Below are positions 55,496 to 64,000 of a stretch of 64,000 nucleotides of DNA, piece by piece (within the stretch, counting starts at the first letter, position 1; the number at the start of each line of letters is the position of its first letter). The notes beneath the pieces are model-generated. The model was given only the letters and a program-made list of their open reading frames with translations. It was not told the DNA's origin and made no database searches. This DNA is from Eublepharis macularius. Its lineage: Eukaryota > Chordata > Lepidosauria > Squamata > Eublepharidae. The stretch is from NCBI RefSeq assembly GCF_028583425.1, contig NC_072801.1, forward strand, positions 25,006,001-25,070,000, written 5' to 3'. Made by a program: the position numbers and the translations under genes.

Positions 55496-55890
55496 TGATT
55501 CTTTCCCAGGTGCCTTATTGACAGACACTTGTGTTCATTGGCTGCCTTGTTGAATCAGCTGCTCTGCAGCCATCTCAGTCTGCCCTGTCGATGCTTGTAT
55601 CTCCGTGCCTGATAATAGTGGAGTAATGATTTCCCTTAATACTCTAGATTGTCTTACATAGTTGGTAACATATTGAAGGGGTCAAGTGTAGCTAAAGTCG
55701 TATTTAAAGCCTTATCTTGAAGCATTTTACTTGTTCTGCAGAGAAGAAATATTTCATAAGACATTTTATTATTTTTTCACTAGAAAAACGTTGGGGATTA
55801 AAGATGAGGATAAGTGGGGGAACTCTCTATCCTCTATTTCCCAGGCCTCCCCAAGTATTAGAATATTGAGCTTCCTGTTGCTTCAGCAGT
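55496..55890. other. No gene recognised
   Basis: Intergenic sequence just 3' of PSMG3; nothing is recognised. Confidence 0.4.
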
Positions 55891-55894
55891 CCCC

Positions 55895-55985
55895 ACAATG
55901 ACCCTGCAAGGAAGGCTGATATTATTCTCCCAGTATTGCAGAAGGCTGCTTGAGAGTTAGAAACTTGACTTAGACTACCTAATAA
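55895..55985 (-). repeat. tRNA/L2-type SINE fragment, minus strand
   Basis: ACAATGACCCTGCAAGGAAG and CTCCCAGTATTGCAGAAGGC are the inverted body of the SINE family at 59097. Confidence 0.45.
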
Positions 55986-56039
55986 TTTTGTGACAAAGTC
56001 TTTGATGAACTTGGGACTTATTTATTTTGTACCATTTTA

Positions 56040-56235
56040 ACCTGCCCTCCTTCCAGTGAGCTGAGGGCAGTGCCATTCTGTGCTCCTCAATTTTATCTTC
56101 TCAACAACCTTGTGAGGTAGGTGGGCTGAGGAGGCATAGCTGACCCAAGGTCATCAGGTGAGCCTCTACGGCACACTGGAGATTCGAACCCGGAGCTCTC
56201 GGATCCTGGTCAGACACTAACCACTAACTATACTG
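56040..56235 (-). mobile_element. tRNA/L2-type SINE, minus strand
   Basis: AACAACCTTGTGAGGTAGGT (body), TGACCCAAGGTCATC, GATTCGAACCCGGAGCTCTC (B box inverted) and GACACTAACCACTAACTATA (A-box head inverted) appear in order. Confidence 0.75.
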
Positions 56236-56324
56236 ACTTAAGATAATAGAAAGCACTTCAGACTGCATGGAGATGGTTGCATTTGGAGGATGATCCCCTG
56301 GTTAAATCCTGAAAACAGAAAACA

Positions 56325-56440
56325 AACTCATCATCCTAACCTACCTCACAGGGTTGTTGTGAGAATAAAGGCAAGAATGTTGTAAGCTGCTTTGGGTCCC
56401 CATTGAGGAGAAAAATGGAGTATAAACGAATTAAATAAGG
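56325..56440 (+). mobile_element. SINE 3' part, plus strand
   Basis: ACCTACCTCACAGGGTTGTT, GTGAGAATAAAGG, AGCTGCTTTGGGTCCCCATT and GTATAAACGAATTAAATAAG match the 3' half and tail of the tRNA/L2-type SINE. Confidence 0.7.
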
Positions 56441-57190
56441 GGGGAAGCTTTTTCTTTGCAGCGCCTGTTTTCTATTAGCAGTGAGTTTTCACAAAGAAGC
56501 CATCAGAGTTGAAATCTGTCACCCTCACTTTGAAGGGGCAGCAGTCCATTCTCAAATTCCTGCCACCTCATCCCGGCCTTGGTCCCTGAATGGCCTTGTC
56601 TCTGAACATCTCTGGGAACTGAGATCCCAGCTTTCCCAGATCTCGGAGCATAGCAGAAGGCTATTGGCGGGGAGGGGGTGCCCTGATGACAATCATGTGT
56701 GATGGTCATCCAGATGAAGTCAAGCAGGTGTTCTAGCGCTGCTGTAGATTTCGCTTGAATGGGAGAGAAGTTATGCTACTTAAGTGTCCATCAGCGCTTC
56801 GTGGTAATTCAGAGGGAGATGGTGTACCACGTTGGAAGAGGCATGTTGCTCTGATGTTTAAATGTGCCTCAAATGCAGTTTTGTGGCTCCTTCAGCTAGT
56901 CCTTACAGAGGGATAAGCGGGAAAGCTGCTCAGAGGTCCGTCATGTGCATATATTTTTACAAGTGGGGGTGGCAACAAAACTGCACAACAATTTGGAACG
57001 TCCAATCTTGCCTTTCCATTTTTGCATTTAGATGTACACTTGCTCCACCTTCAAAGGTTGCGGGTCTGTGAGCAGCCTGTCTCCTGGTTCTCTTGATTGT
57101 TGGCACGTGTGAAAGAGGAAAACTCAACAGCTCTCTGCACTCTGTCCTAAATGCCACTGCACATCCACTGTCAAAACAGTAAATGCCGCT
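56441..57190. other. No gene recognised
   Basis: No coding, repeat or regulatory feature is recognised. Confidence 0.4.
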
Positions 57191-57194
57191 AATT

Positions 57195-57425
57195 TATGTC
57201 AATATTTAGGCCCTGCTTTATTTCTCTGCAATGGGGACACAAAACAGCGTACAACGCTGTGCTCCCCTCTGTTCTATGCTTGCAGTAACAGCCCTGTGAG
57301 GTAGATATGGTTGCAAAAGTGTGATGGCCCAAAGTCACCCGACAAACTTCCATGGTGGAGTGGGAATCAAAGTGGGGTCTCCCAGATCCTAGATAAACAT
57401 GCTAATCATTCGCTCCACCGTGACT
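57195..57425 (-). mobile_element. tRNA/L2-type SINE, minus strand
   Basis: AGTAACAGCCCTGTGAGGTA, GCCCAAAGTCACCCGAC, GTGGGAATCAAAGTGGGG and ATGCTAATCATTCGCTCCAC are the inverted body, B-box and head regions. Confidence 0.7.
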
Positions 57426-59096
57426 ATAGGATATGTTACTTGCTAAATATTATTATTAAAATACTGAAATCCAGTGTTCAAGTTGAATATTGAAATCAAA
57501 TTGGGTACCATGTACGGAAATGAAATATTTGGCCATATTTGTTAGGTGAGACAGGAATGTCTTGATAAATACTCAGAAAATATCCTATGAAGCAACATAC
57601 GAATTTTAAACATGAAATCGGGGAGAAAATGTTTCAGTTCTCATATATGACCTTGGTACTCTACAAGTACTAGGCTGGAGACTTGGAGCACAAAATTAAC
57701 CTGATTTTTTTTCTGCAACAGGCTCTTCTTTTGGGCTTGGGGTAACACTTGTAGGGTGTCCCTTTCCTTCTAATGATAAATGGTCACCTCTGCTAAACTT
57801 TTTATTTATTTCATTTATAGTCTGCTTTCTCACTGAGGCCCAAGGTGGATTACAAGTTGTCTCGGACTGCCGCAGAAAGGCCTCTTTGTTCAGCCATCTC
57901 AGACGCCTGATGCTTGATAACATGCCCTTGTACTGAAATCTTAAGGGATCAAGTCAAAACCTCTAGAAGAGCCGTAGTCTTTAACAAGCTTCTTGCTGGG
58001 TTTGAAATAAAGCTCTCTCTGAGCCTAGGCAGAAGAGGGGGGGGGACAATCTACAGGAAGGGGTGGAAGGAGTCCTTATATTTTAAAAAAAAATGTTTTT
58101 GGCATCCTTTTTTAAATGTTTTGTCAAAAATAAAAGTCTATGGCTGTGACCCACCGTGGGTCCTGAGATGCTTGAGAGAAAGGGGGCATATAAAATTTTT
58201 AAATAAGGCAGGAGAAGGGCATAGAAGCTTACTTTTTTCAAATGAAAAGTGGAGTTCTTAGGAATCCACGTAGGGTACAATGACCTTGCTAGCATGGATG
58301 GAGTCTGTACCAAATCAGTTGTTTCGGGCAACCGAACAGGTGCTCGCTTCTTTTCCCAAAATAGTATCCGGTCGGTCGTGCAAACAGGAAGAGCGAGTTT
58401 GACTCCTCCTGAAACAATCTACAGGAAGGAGGAAGGAAGGGGAGCAAGTTTAATCATCAACGGTGGGGGGGGGGAGATAAGAGATGGATTTCCTGCCCTT
58501 CTTGTTATAGAGCTACTCGTATGCTTGGTACCACCTGACATCGGCCTGGGCTGGGAGGCATCATAGAAAAATTACAAATGTCAGAAAAAGAGCAAATTGA
58601 GACATTTTTGTATATAAATAACCAGAACTCACAATTGCCCAAGAAGGCTAGATTTCGTCAGGGCAGCTAAAGGGAAGTCCTTCATAATTATCTTGCAGAA
58701 CTCACTGCCGCATGCCGAGTGCTAGCTTAGATGCTATAAGGATATTGGATGGACTGAACGGAGTCCGTCTACCTCTGAGGATCAGGTGCTGTGAACATGC
58801 TTGAGGACTTTGAAGAGGAACTCCTGAGGATGCTTACTTTAGAATAAGCCACACTGAATTCAGAGAGAAATCTATGTAAACAATCCTTGACCCCTGCTGC
58901 GAAGAACTCTCTATCCTTTGGATGGAGCTGCAGTGAACTCTGAAAGTTACTTGCGAGTAAACATGCTTAGGGCCAGCCTGCAGAAGCTTGAAACGCTTCT
59001 CTCACTGTTCTTGTGCCTATTTACTCTGAAGGAAGTGCTACTGTTCAGTTGGGCTTATTCCCGCTAAGTGTACATAGACTCACAACCATATGATGG
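57426..59096. other. No gene; scattered retroelement tail fragments
   Basis: LINE/SINE-tail fragments occur at about 57800-57860 (ATAGTCTGCTTTCTCACTGA, minus) and 58150-58205 (GGTCCTGAGATGCTTGAGAG, plus). A dispersed-repeat fragment lies at about 58960-59085. No coding feature is seen. Confidence 0.45.
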
Positions 59097-59336
59097 TTTG
59101 GTGCAGTGGTTAAGAGAGGCGGGACTCTAATTTGGAGAGCCGGGTTTGATTCCCCACTCCTCCACTTGAAGCCAGCTGGGTGACCTTGGGCTAGTCACAG
59201 CTCTCTGGAGCTCTCTCAGCCCCACCCTCCTCACAGGGTGTTTGTTGTGGGGATAATGACATACTTTGTAAACCGCTCTGAGTGGGCATTAAGTTGTCCT
59301 GAAGGGTGGTATATAAATCGAAGTTGTTGTTGTTAG
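59097..59336 (+). mobile_element. tRNA/L2-type SINE, near full length
   Basis: Head TTTGGTGCAGTGGTTAAGAG (A box), GGGTTTGATTCCCCACTCC (B box), core GCTGGGTGACCTTGGGCTAG, then AACCGCTCTGAGTGGGCATT and GGGTGGTATATAAATCGAAG with a (GTT)n tail. This is the best copy of the family in the window. Confidence 0.85.
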
Positions 59337-59384
59337 AGAAAAGTTGCATGGATCTCCGTGTCTTGGGGGAAGGGGAGTTGGTTT

Positions 59385-59580
59385 AAAAGAAGAGCAAGAT
59401 TTGAGACCAAAAGCACATTAAAGACCAACAAGATTTTCAGGATATAAGCTTTGGAGAGTCAAAGCTCCCATCTTGTGTCTGAGGAAGGTAGCTTTGACTC
59501 TGGAAAGCTCCTACCTTGGAAATCTTGTTGGTCTTCAAGATCTATTGGACTCCCATCTTGCTCTTCTATTGCAGACCGAA
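59385..59580. mobile_element. Foldback repeat
   Basis: Arms AAAGACCAACAAGATTTTC...GAGTCAAAGCTCCCATCTT and GGTAGCTTTGACTCTGGAAA...AAATCTTGTTGGTCTTCAAG are inverted. Ends AAGAGCAAGATTTGAG and CATCTTGCTCTTCTATTGC mirror each other. A half copy lies at 59840-59938. Confidence 0.7.
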
Positions 59581-59839
59581 ATGTCCCAAGAATAGTATTT
59601 CTATCTTTTATCAGGCTGTAACTAAAATGCCAAAAAATTACCATGCAAGGGTGGCCCATAGATCGTTTTCATGTGGCTCTCCTGCCGGCAAACGTCCAAA
59701 GAAGTGGTGTAATATCTTTTATTAGTTCCAATTAAAATATCCCAAAGTAACTCGCAGGCTGGTGCATTCCGCAAGCTTCCACTAGGTTATCTTCTCCCAC
59801 CCCCAGAAATAAAACCGAGAGCGCTCCAGAAATAAAACC

Positions 59840-59938
59840 AAGCTAATACTCTGGAAAATCTTGCCGGTCTTTAGTGTGCTGCTGCTGGACCCCAATCTTG
59901 CGCTTCTGCTACAGACCAACACGGCTATCCGCCTGAAT
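59840..59938. repeat. Half foldback repeat
   Basis: TCTTGCCGGTCTTTAGTGTG, CTGCTGCTGGACCCCAATCT and CAGACCAACACGGCTATCC are one inverted arm with the head that full copies carry. Confidence 0.6.
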
Positions 59939-60680
59939 GGGAAACCCCGAGGCAGCCGCCAGTCGCGGACTTCGGCGGAACTCAAAACGTTGCAGTAAAT
60001 TACTGTTTATGTCGGTCGCCCTAAACCGTCGGCAGCGGACGGACTCTGGCCTTGCCCGGAGGTGCAATTCCGTGCACACCTGCGCCAGGTGCGGAGGGCG
60101 GGGGAACCGGTCCGCGGCCAGCCTGGCCGGGCGTTTGTGGGCCATCTCTAGGGAGACGGGCAACAAAGCAGGCGGCGGCCCCGGCGTGGAGCTCGGCCGG
60201 CAGGAGGAGGAGTCTCTGGGGAAGGAAGCCAGGTGGAGGTTCGGCCAAGGGAGGGCTCTCTCGGGGCGGCTGGGAAGGGAGGCGGCGGCCGGGGCCTGGC
60301 CCAGCGTTGCGCTTCCAGGAGCTGCGCTCGCCCTGCGCTCGCCCTGCGCTCCAGCCCCCGCGCGCCCCCGCCGCTGCGCTGCGCCTCCAGAGCGGGGTAA
60401 GTTACTCCGGGGGGCGTCGCGGGTGGGGCTCGCCCTGGCCGGAGGGAGAAGGCGCGCCGGCGAGGCTCCGGGGCGCTGCCTCTGCCCGAGCCGACGCTCC
60501 CGGGCCACTTGCGGGGGACTTCGGTAACTTCCCTAAACGCCGCTGAAGCTCCGGAGGAGGTCTTTGGTTAAGGGGCGCACGCCCGCCTCTTTGAAGACTC
60601 ACCACGCCCCGCTTTCCCGGGCACCCCGTCCTCATTTCTGCCCCTCCCAGCCCCGAGCGCCCCTTTGCTTGCTCTCCTAC
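59930..60680 (+). promoter_or_regulatory. CpG island with a likely first exon; possibly TMEM184A
   Basis: Dense CpG and GC (GGAGGCGGCGGCCGGGGCC; GCGCGCCCCCGCCGCTGCGC), with a local triplication of CTGCGCTCGCC at about 60323-60349. A strong splice donor GCGGG|GTAAGT puts an exon end at 60396. The plus strand fits a gene downstream. In other vertebrates the gene next to the 3' side of PSMG3, in the same direction, is TMEM184A; this assignment is from remembered gene order only. No TMEM184A coding exon is seen before 64000. Open frames of up to 199 codons reflect high GC and do not look like real proteins. Confidence 0.5.
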
Positions 60681-60714
60681 TCTATAACTGCCCCTTTAGC
60701 AGTTCTTCTACATC

Positions 60715-60825
60715 GATCAAGTGGGTAGCCGTGCTGGTCTGTAGGAGAAGCAAGATTCGGGTCCAGCGGCAGCTTAAAGACCAGCTAGATTTCCAGGGTC
60801 TGGACCCGAATCTTGCTCATCGATG
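60715..60825. repeat. Short foldback-family copy
   Basis: GTGGGTAGCCGTGCTGGTCT is the head, AAGCAAGATTCGGGTCCAGC the left arm and CTGGACCCGAATCTTGCTC the short right arm. ATCGAT-like flanks (ACATCGATCAA / CTCATCGATGA) may be the target duplication. Confidence 0.6.
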
Positions 60826-61560
60826 AACCTGCAGCCCCAAAAGATTCGCTTCTCTAACCTGAAATATTTCCAGCCGTCTTTTTTCTGGGCGTCCAACCCG
60901 TGTTTAAAGGGCAGGAGCAGCCCGGGCTGGCTGGCAGCCCGAGAAAAGACTGCGTCTGCACATTGCTGGGCTGCGTTTCAGAGGTAAGCACCTGGATTGC
61001 CTGGTGCGCACAGGAAAATCCAGTTGCTAATGCCTGCTACAGTCAATACTGTGAGGGTGCAGCTCCAGAGAATCCCCCCCCCCCCCCGCAGCAGAGGTTT
61101 AACCATTTCTTGGAGTTTGGGGGCCTTGAGAGTGCGAGGAAGGGAGTGGATATACCACCACCCCCCATTCCCTCCTAAACATTGTTTTCATGTTTAACAT
61201 TCTGAAATCCTATCCGGCTCTCAGGAGCGATGGGCTTTATAATTCCCATCTTGGTTGTAGAGAACTGTGTGTCTTCGTCTATGTAAACAACCATGTAAAA
61301 AGCAGCTATTTTATTGCATTAGAGATTTTGGAGCTGGGAGATATAGAAGTATATTGCTTTTGTAATATGGAACGCAACCAGAATTAGGGGACACCAAGGG
61401 AGAGCTTCCTGATACAGTGCCACAGGCACCTCGCAATCCATTGACTAAGTTCAACATTTCTGAGTTGAAACCTCTGTACAATATGCCAGTCAGCAGGGTG
61501 CAATTGTTTACTGTTTATTTCATAACTTTTTTCATGGGACCCAACATCTTACATCATGCT
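60826..61560. other. No gene recognised; one weak exon-like stretch
   Basis: A donor match TTTCAGAG|GTAAGC at 60983 could end an alternative first exon of the downstream gene, but nothing else supports it. A run of 13-14 C lies at about 61075-61088. Confidence 0.3.
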
Positions 61561-61564
61561 CCTT

Positions 61565-61685
61565 CACAAACAGCAGCGAGGTGGATTAGGCAGACAGCAT
61601 GGGACTGGCCCAAGGACGCCCAGCACACTTTTGTGGCAGTGGGGATTCGAACCAGGATCGCCCAGATCCTAGACCAGTGTTCTGT
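61565..61685 (-). repeat. SINE fragment, minus strand
   Basis: GGGGATTCGAACCAGGATCG and CCAGATCCTAGACCAGTGTT are the inverted B box and head of the tRNA/L2-type SINE. Confidence 0.55.
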
Positions 61686-61967
61686 ACCTGAAGCTTACTC
61701 CCAGCTACAAGTGCACAGGAGTACAGTCTTTGGGCATACGTACTTCCAGGGTTCTGTGCTCAACGGTTGCACCGTTCCACAGAACGTTATGGAGAAAGCC
61801 CGTGGACAGAAAGGAGGGTGATGTGTGGCAAGAGGTAATTAATCAATGTTACATGACCTCTGTGGTGCCAGCGGTATTGCTTCCCAGTGGATGAACCCCA
61901 TTGATGGAGAAAGGCCAACCAGTTAAATGTCCTTTAAGCTGTGATCTAATTTACAAATGAATATATG

Positions 61968-62162
61968 AAGCTGTTTTATATTGAATCGGATTATTGGTCT
62001 ATCAAGATCAGTACTGGCCTGACAAAAGGGGGTTTCCAGGGTCTCGAGAATGGTCTTTCCTATCACCCATGACCTGATCCTATCAACCGGAAGTGCCAGG
62101 TATTGAACCTGGGACCTTCTGCATGCCAAGCAGATGCACTACCATTGAGTCGTGGCCCTTCC
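61968..62162 (-). mobile_element. tRNA-derived SINE, minus strand
   Basis: AGGTATTGAACCTGGGACCT (B box inverted), TCTGCATGCCAAGCAGATGC and ACTACCATTGAGTCGTGG (head inverted), with ATTGAATCGGATTATTGGTC as the inverted tail. Family of 11298-11510. Confidence 0.8.
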
Positions 62163-62177
62163 TTATTGAAAACAACA

Positions 62178-62445
62178 CTGATGCTGGTTGTTGTGGGTTT
62201 TCCGGGCTGTATTGCCGTGGTCTTGGCATTGTAGTTCCTGACGTTTCGCCAGCAGCTGTGGCTGGCATCTTCAGAGGTGTAGCACCAAAAGACAGAGATC
62301 TCTCAGAGATCTCTCTTTTGGTGCCACACCTCTGAAGATGCCAGCCACAGCTGCTGGCGAAACGTCAGGAACTACAATGCCAAGACCATGGCAATACAGC
62401 CCGGAAAACCCACAACAACCATCGTTCTCCGGCTGTGAAAGCCTT
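62178..62445. mobile_element. Inverted dimer of Penelope-like element 3' ends
   Basis: The left arm (GGTTGTTGTGGGTTTTCC, then CTGACGTTTCGCCAGCAGCT) and the right arm (AGCTGCTGGCGAAACGTCAG, then GGAAAACCCACAACAACC) are near-identical inverted copies meeting at about 62300 (AGAGATCTCTCAGAGATCTC). The right arm matches the 3' end of the Penelope-like element at 45990-46124, and continues with CGGCTGTGAAAGCCTTCGAC. No coding sequence is present. Confidence 0.85.
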
Positions 62446-62744
62446 CGACAACACTGATGCTATTTGGAGGTTGTCTGAGGAGTTTCTCTTGAACTAAAAA
62501 AAGTGAATGAATTCATTATCCTGTTCTCCCTGCCCCCCTTCCAAAGCATTTTTGAATGCTGACTGAATTGAGAGGCGTTTTGAGAAGCTATGGAGACCTT
62601 GGGGGAACATCTCAGTCCAGCAAAAGCGGAGTTTGCTTTAAGTGGTTGTTCTAAGCTCGGGTGGATGTAAGCCTCAAGGTAGATCAGCTGGGCTTGTTAC
62701 TAGACGTGTTCAGAATCGTGCTCTTTGTCTTAATGGTGCTGGTT

Positions 62745-62945
62745 GAACTTCTGCCAAAGTATGACGCTGAGTTAGACCATTGGTCAGTGCTGGCTGCTCC
62801 AACAGACCGGTCATCTTGGGCGGATTTGTGCCTCCTTCCACTACTCTTCTTGCTCGACAGCCTTCAAGTGTAGATGCTGGTGATTGAACCAGGGGCCCTT
62901 TTGCGTGCAAAGTAGATGCTTTGCCACTGAGCCACAGCCCCTTGT
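62745..62945 (-). mobile_element. tRNA-derived SINE, minus strand, diverged
   Basis: GTGATTGAACCAGGGGCCC (B box inverted), AGATGCTTTGCCACTGAGCC (head inverted) and GAGTTAGACCATTGGTCAGT (tail inverted). Confidence 0.7.
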
Positions 62946-64000
62946 CCATACTTTTATCGACATCAGTGTTTCCAAAACTCAGGCTAAGCAAAACAAGGTA
63001 ACACACAACACTCAGCACCATTGGGGAGCTGGATTTATGTCCCATGGAGCTGTTTTTTGGCAAACTGCTTGTGTGCCATGTCATCTTAACTGGGTTTGCT
63101 TGGAAGGAATTCCCACTGAAGGTCTTTCCTTCAAGGAAGTGTGCTATAAGACTTTGCCCAACAGCCCCCCCTCCCCATGTAGGTTTGGAATCCCAGAGAA
63201 ATGTAAAGGTGTGTGTGGGGGGGGTTACGTGCACTTAAATTTCCTCTGTGATTCTGCATGAAAAAAATGATTGATCATACCTGGATTCAAATCTGGCTGA
63301 GTGGGAATTTCTTAGCTCTGCTAGTTCCTCCTCTGGCAATTGGGAATCATAATTAGCATATCAGCTGTGTGGGTGTTTTATCTAATCTGCACCTTACAGT
63401 CCCCATCCTCCTCCTCATAGGTGTCTAATTTTTAATGGAACTCATATTTCAAATTAAGCATTCTAAAGACTTGAGTGCCTGCTCTATTGCAAACAAGCAA
63501 AAGTGGAGGAGGGCATTGGGCTCGAACCCCCTTCCTCTCTGATTATCCCCTTGGGCAGAATTTCCCCCTTGTGCACATTAATGTTCACTCTCATGTGCTT
63601 GTGGCACTTCACAGGCAGTGAGGGAGAGCAGCTGAAATGCATATGGGAAGGTCTTTTGCCCAGGGCCTCTGTTGCTGTTCTCGCTGGTTAGAGTCCTTTG
63701 CTAGCATTGTGGCTCAGAAAAAAGTGGATGCGGTGCATGGTGAGGGGGGGGGGGAGTCCATGACATCAGAGCTGTGCTAGGGGGCTGGGTGGGAAGCTGT
63801 GGGGGGAACCAGATTGGACCTCTCCAGCCCCACCTTCCCTTTCTCTCAGTAGGTGATTAGCTTACACCGTCACAGCACATGATGCACCATGACAATTCAA
63901 TTCATCACGCTGATTAATCAAGAAGTGTTTACTACCCTCAGTTGCAATTGGTTCCCGCTCAAGATTGGAGCCTAAAATGTGCATGAAGCGCAGTGTTGGC
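62946..64000. other. No gene recognised
   Basis: No coding exon, RNA gene or identifiable repeat family. If the CpG island at 59.93 kb starts a gene, this is probably its first intron. Confidence 0.4.

Noticed and set aside
59909-60546. Proteins of 160-199 residues across the CpG island
   Set aside because: High-GC sequence opens frames on both strands. The residues are low-complexity Ala/Gly/Arg/Pro with no domain, and the splice donor suggests a noncoding exon.

Overview
This is a stretch of vertebrate nuclear DNA, almost certainly from a squamate reptile (lizard or snake, more likely lizard). The diagnostic signs are Sauria-type tRNA SINEs (1811-2106, 17569-17927), 5S-rRNA-derived SINEs (about 8700-8895 and 13405-13615), and abundant L2/CR1-like, L1 and other LINE remnants. 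A Penelope-like element with a GIY-YIG nuclease, hAT transposons and their MITEs, and palindromic 'foldback' repeats are also present. I cannot name the species.

Region by region. 1-21.4 kb is repeat-rich intergenic DNA: a LINE 3' end split by a hAT MITE, several SINEs, three further hAT MITEs with 8-bp target duplications, foldback elements, an endogenous-retrovirus solo LTR inside a SINE, and a small intact trihelix/Myb-like ORF (12066-12434, minus) of Harbinger type. 21.46-23.23 kb is a satellite of about 155-bp units that alternate between two types. 23.7-27.06 kb is a hAT transposon with a long, nearly open transposase. 31.93-33.75 kb is the strangest object: six copies of an 85%-GC 66-bp unit followed by three perfectly uniform hexamer arrays, set in AT-rich DNA. 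35.7-46.4 kb is a nest of retroelements: L1 pieces, an L2/CR1-like LINE split by a solo LTR, a second LINE with intact 13-bp target duplications, and a Penelope-like element.

One host protein-coding gene can be recognised with confidence. PSMG3 (proteasome assembly chaperone 3), plus strand, has coding exons at 52423-52638 and 54285-54437, giving an intact 122-residue protein. Its CpG-island promoter and first noncoding exon lie probably at about 48.2-48.5 kb, with a possible 48-bp noncoding exon at 50698-50745 and polyadenylation signals at 55466-55478. A second CpG island at about 59.93-60.68 kb ends a likely first exon in a strong splice donor at 60396/60397. From conserved gene order in other vertebrates (PSMG3 next to TMEM184A, same direction) this may be the TMEM184A promoter, but no coding exon of that gene is visible.

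Most other long open frames are by-products of repeats and are not annotated as genes.
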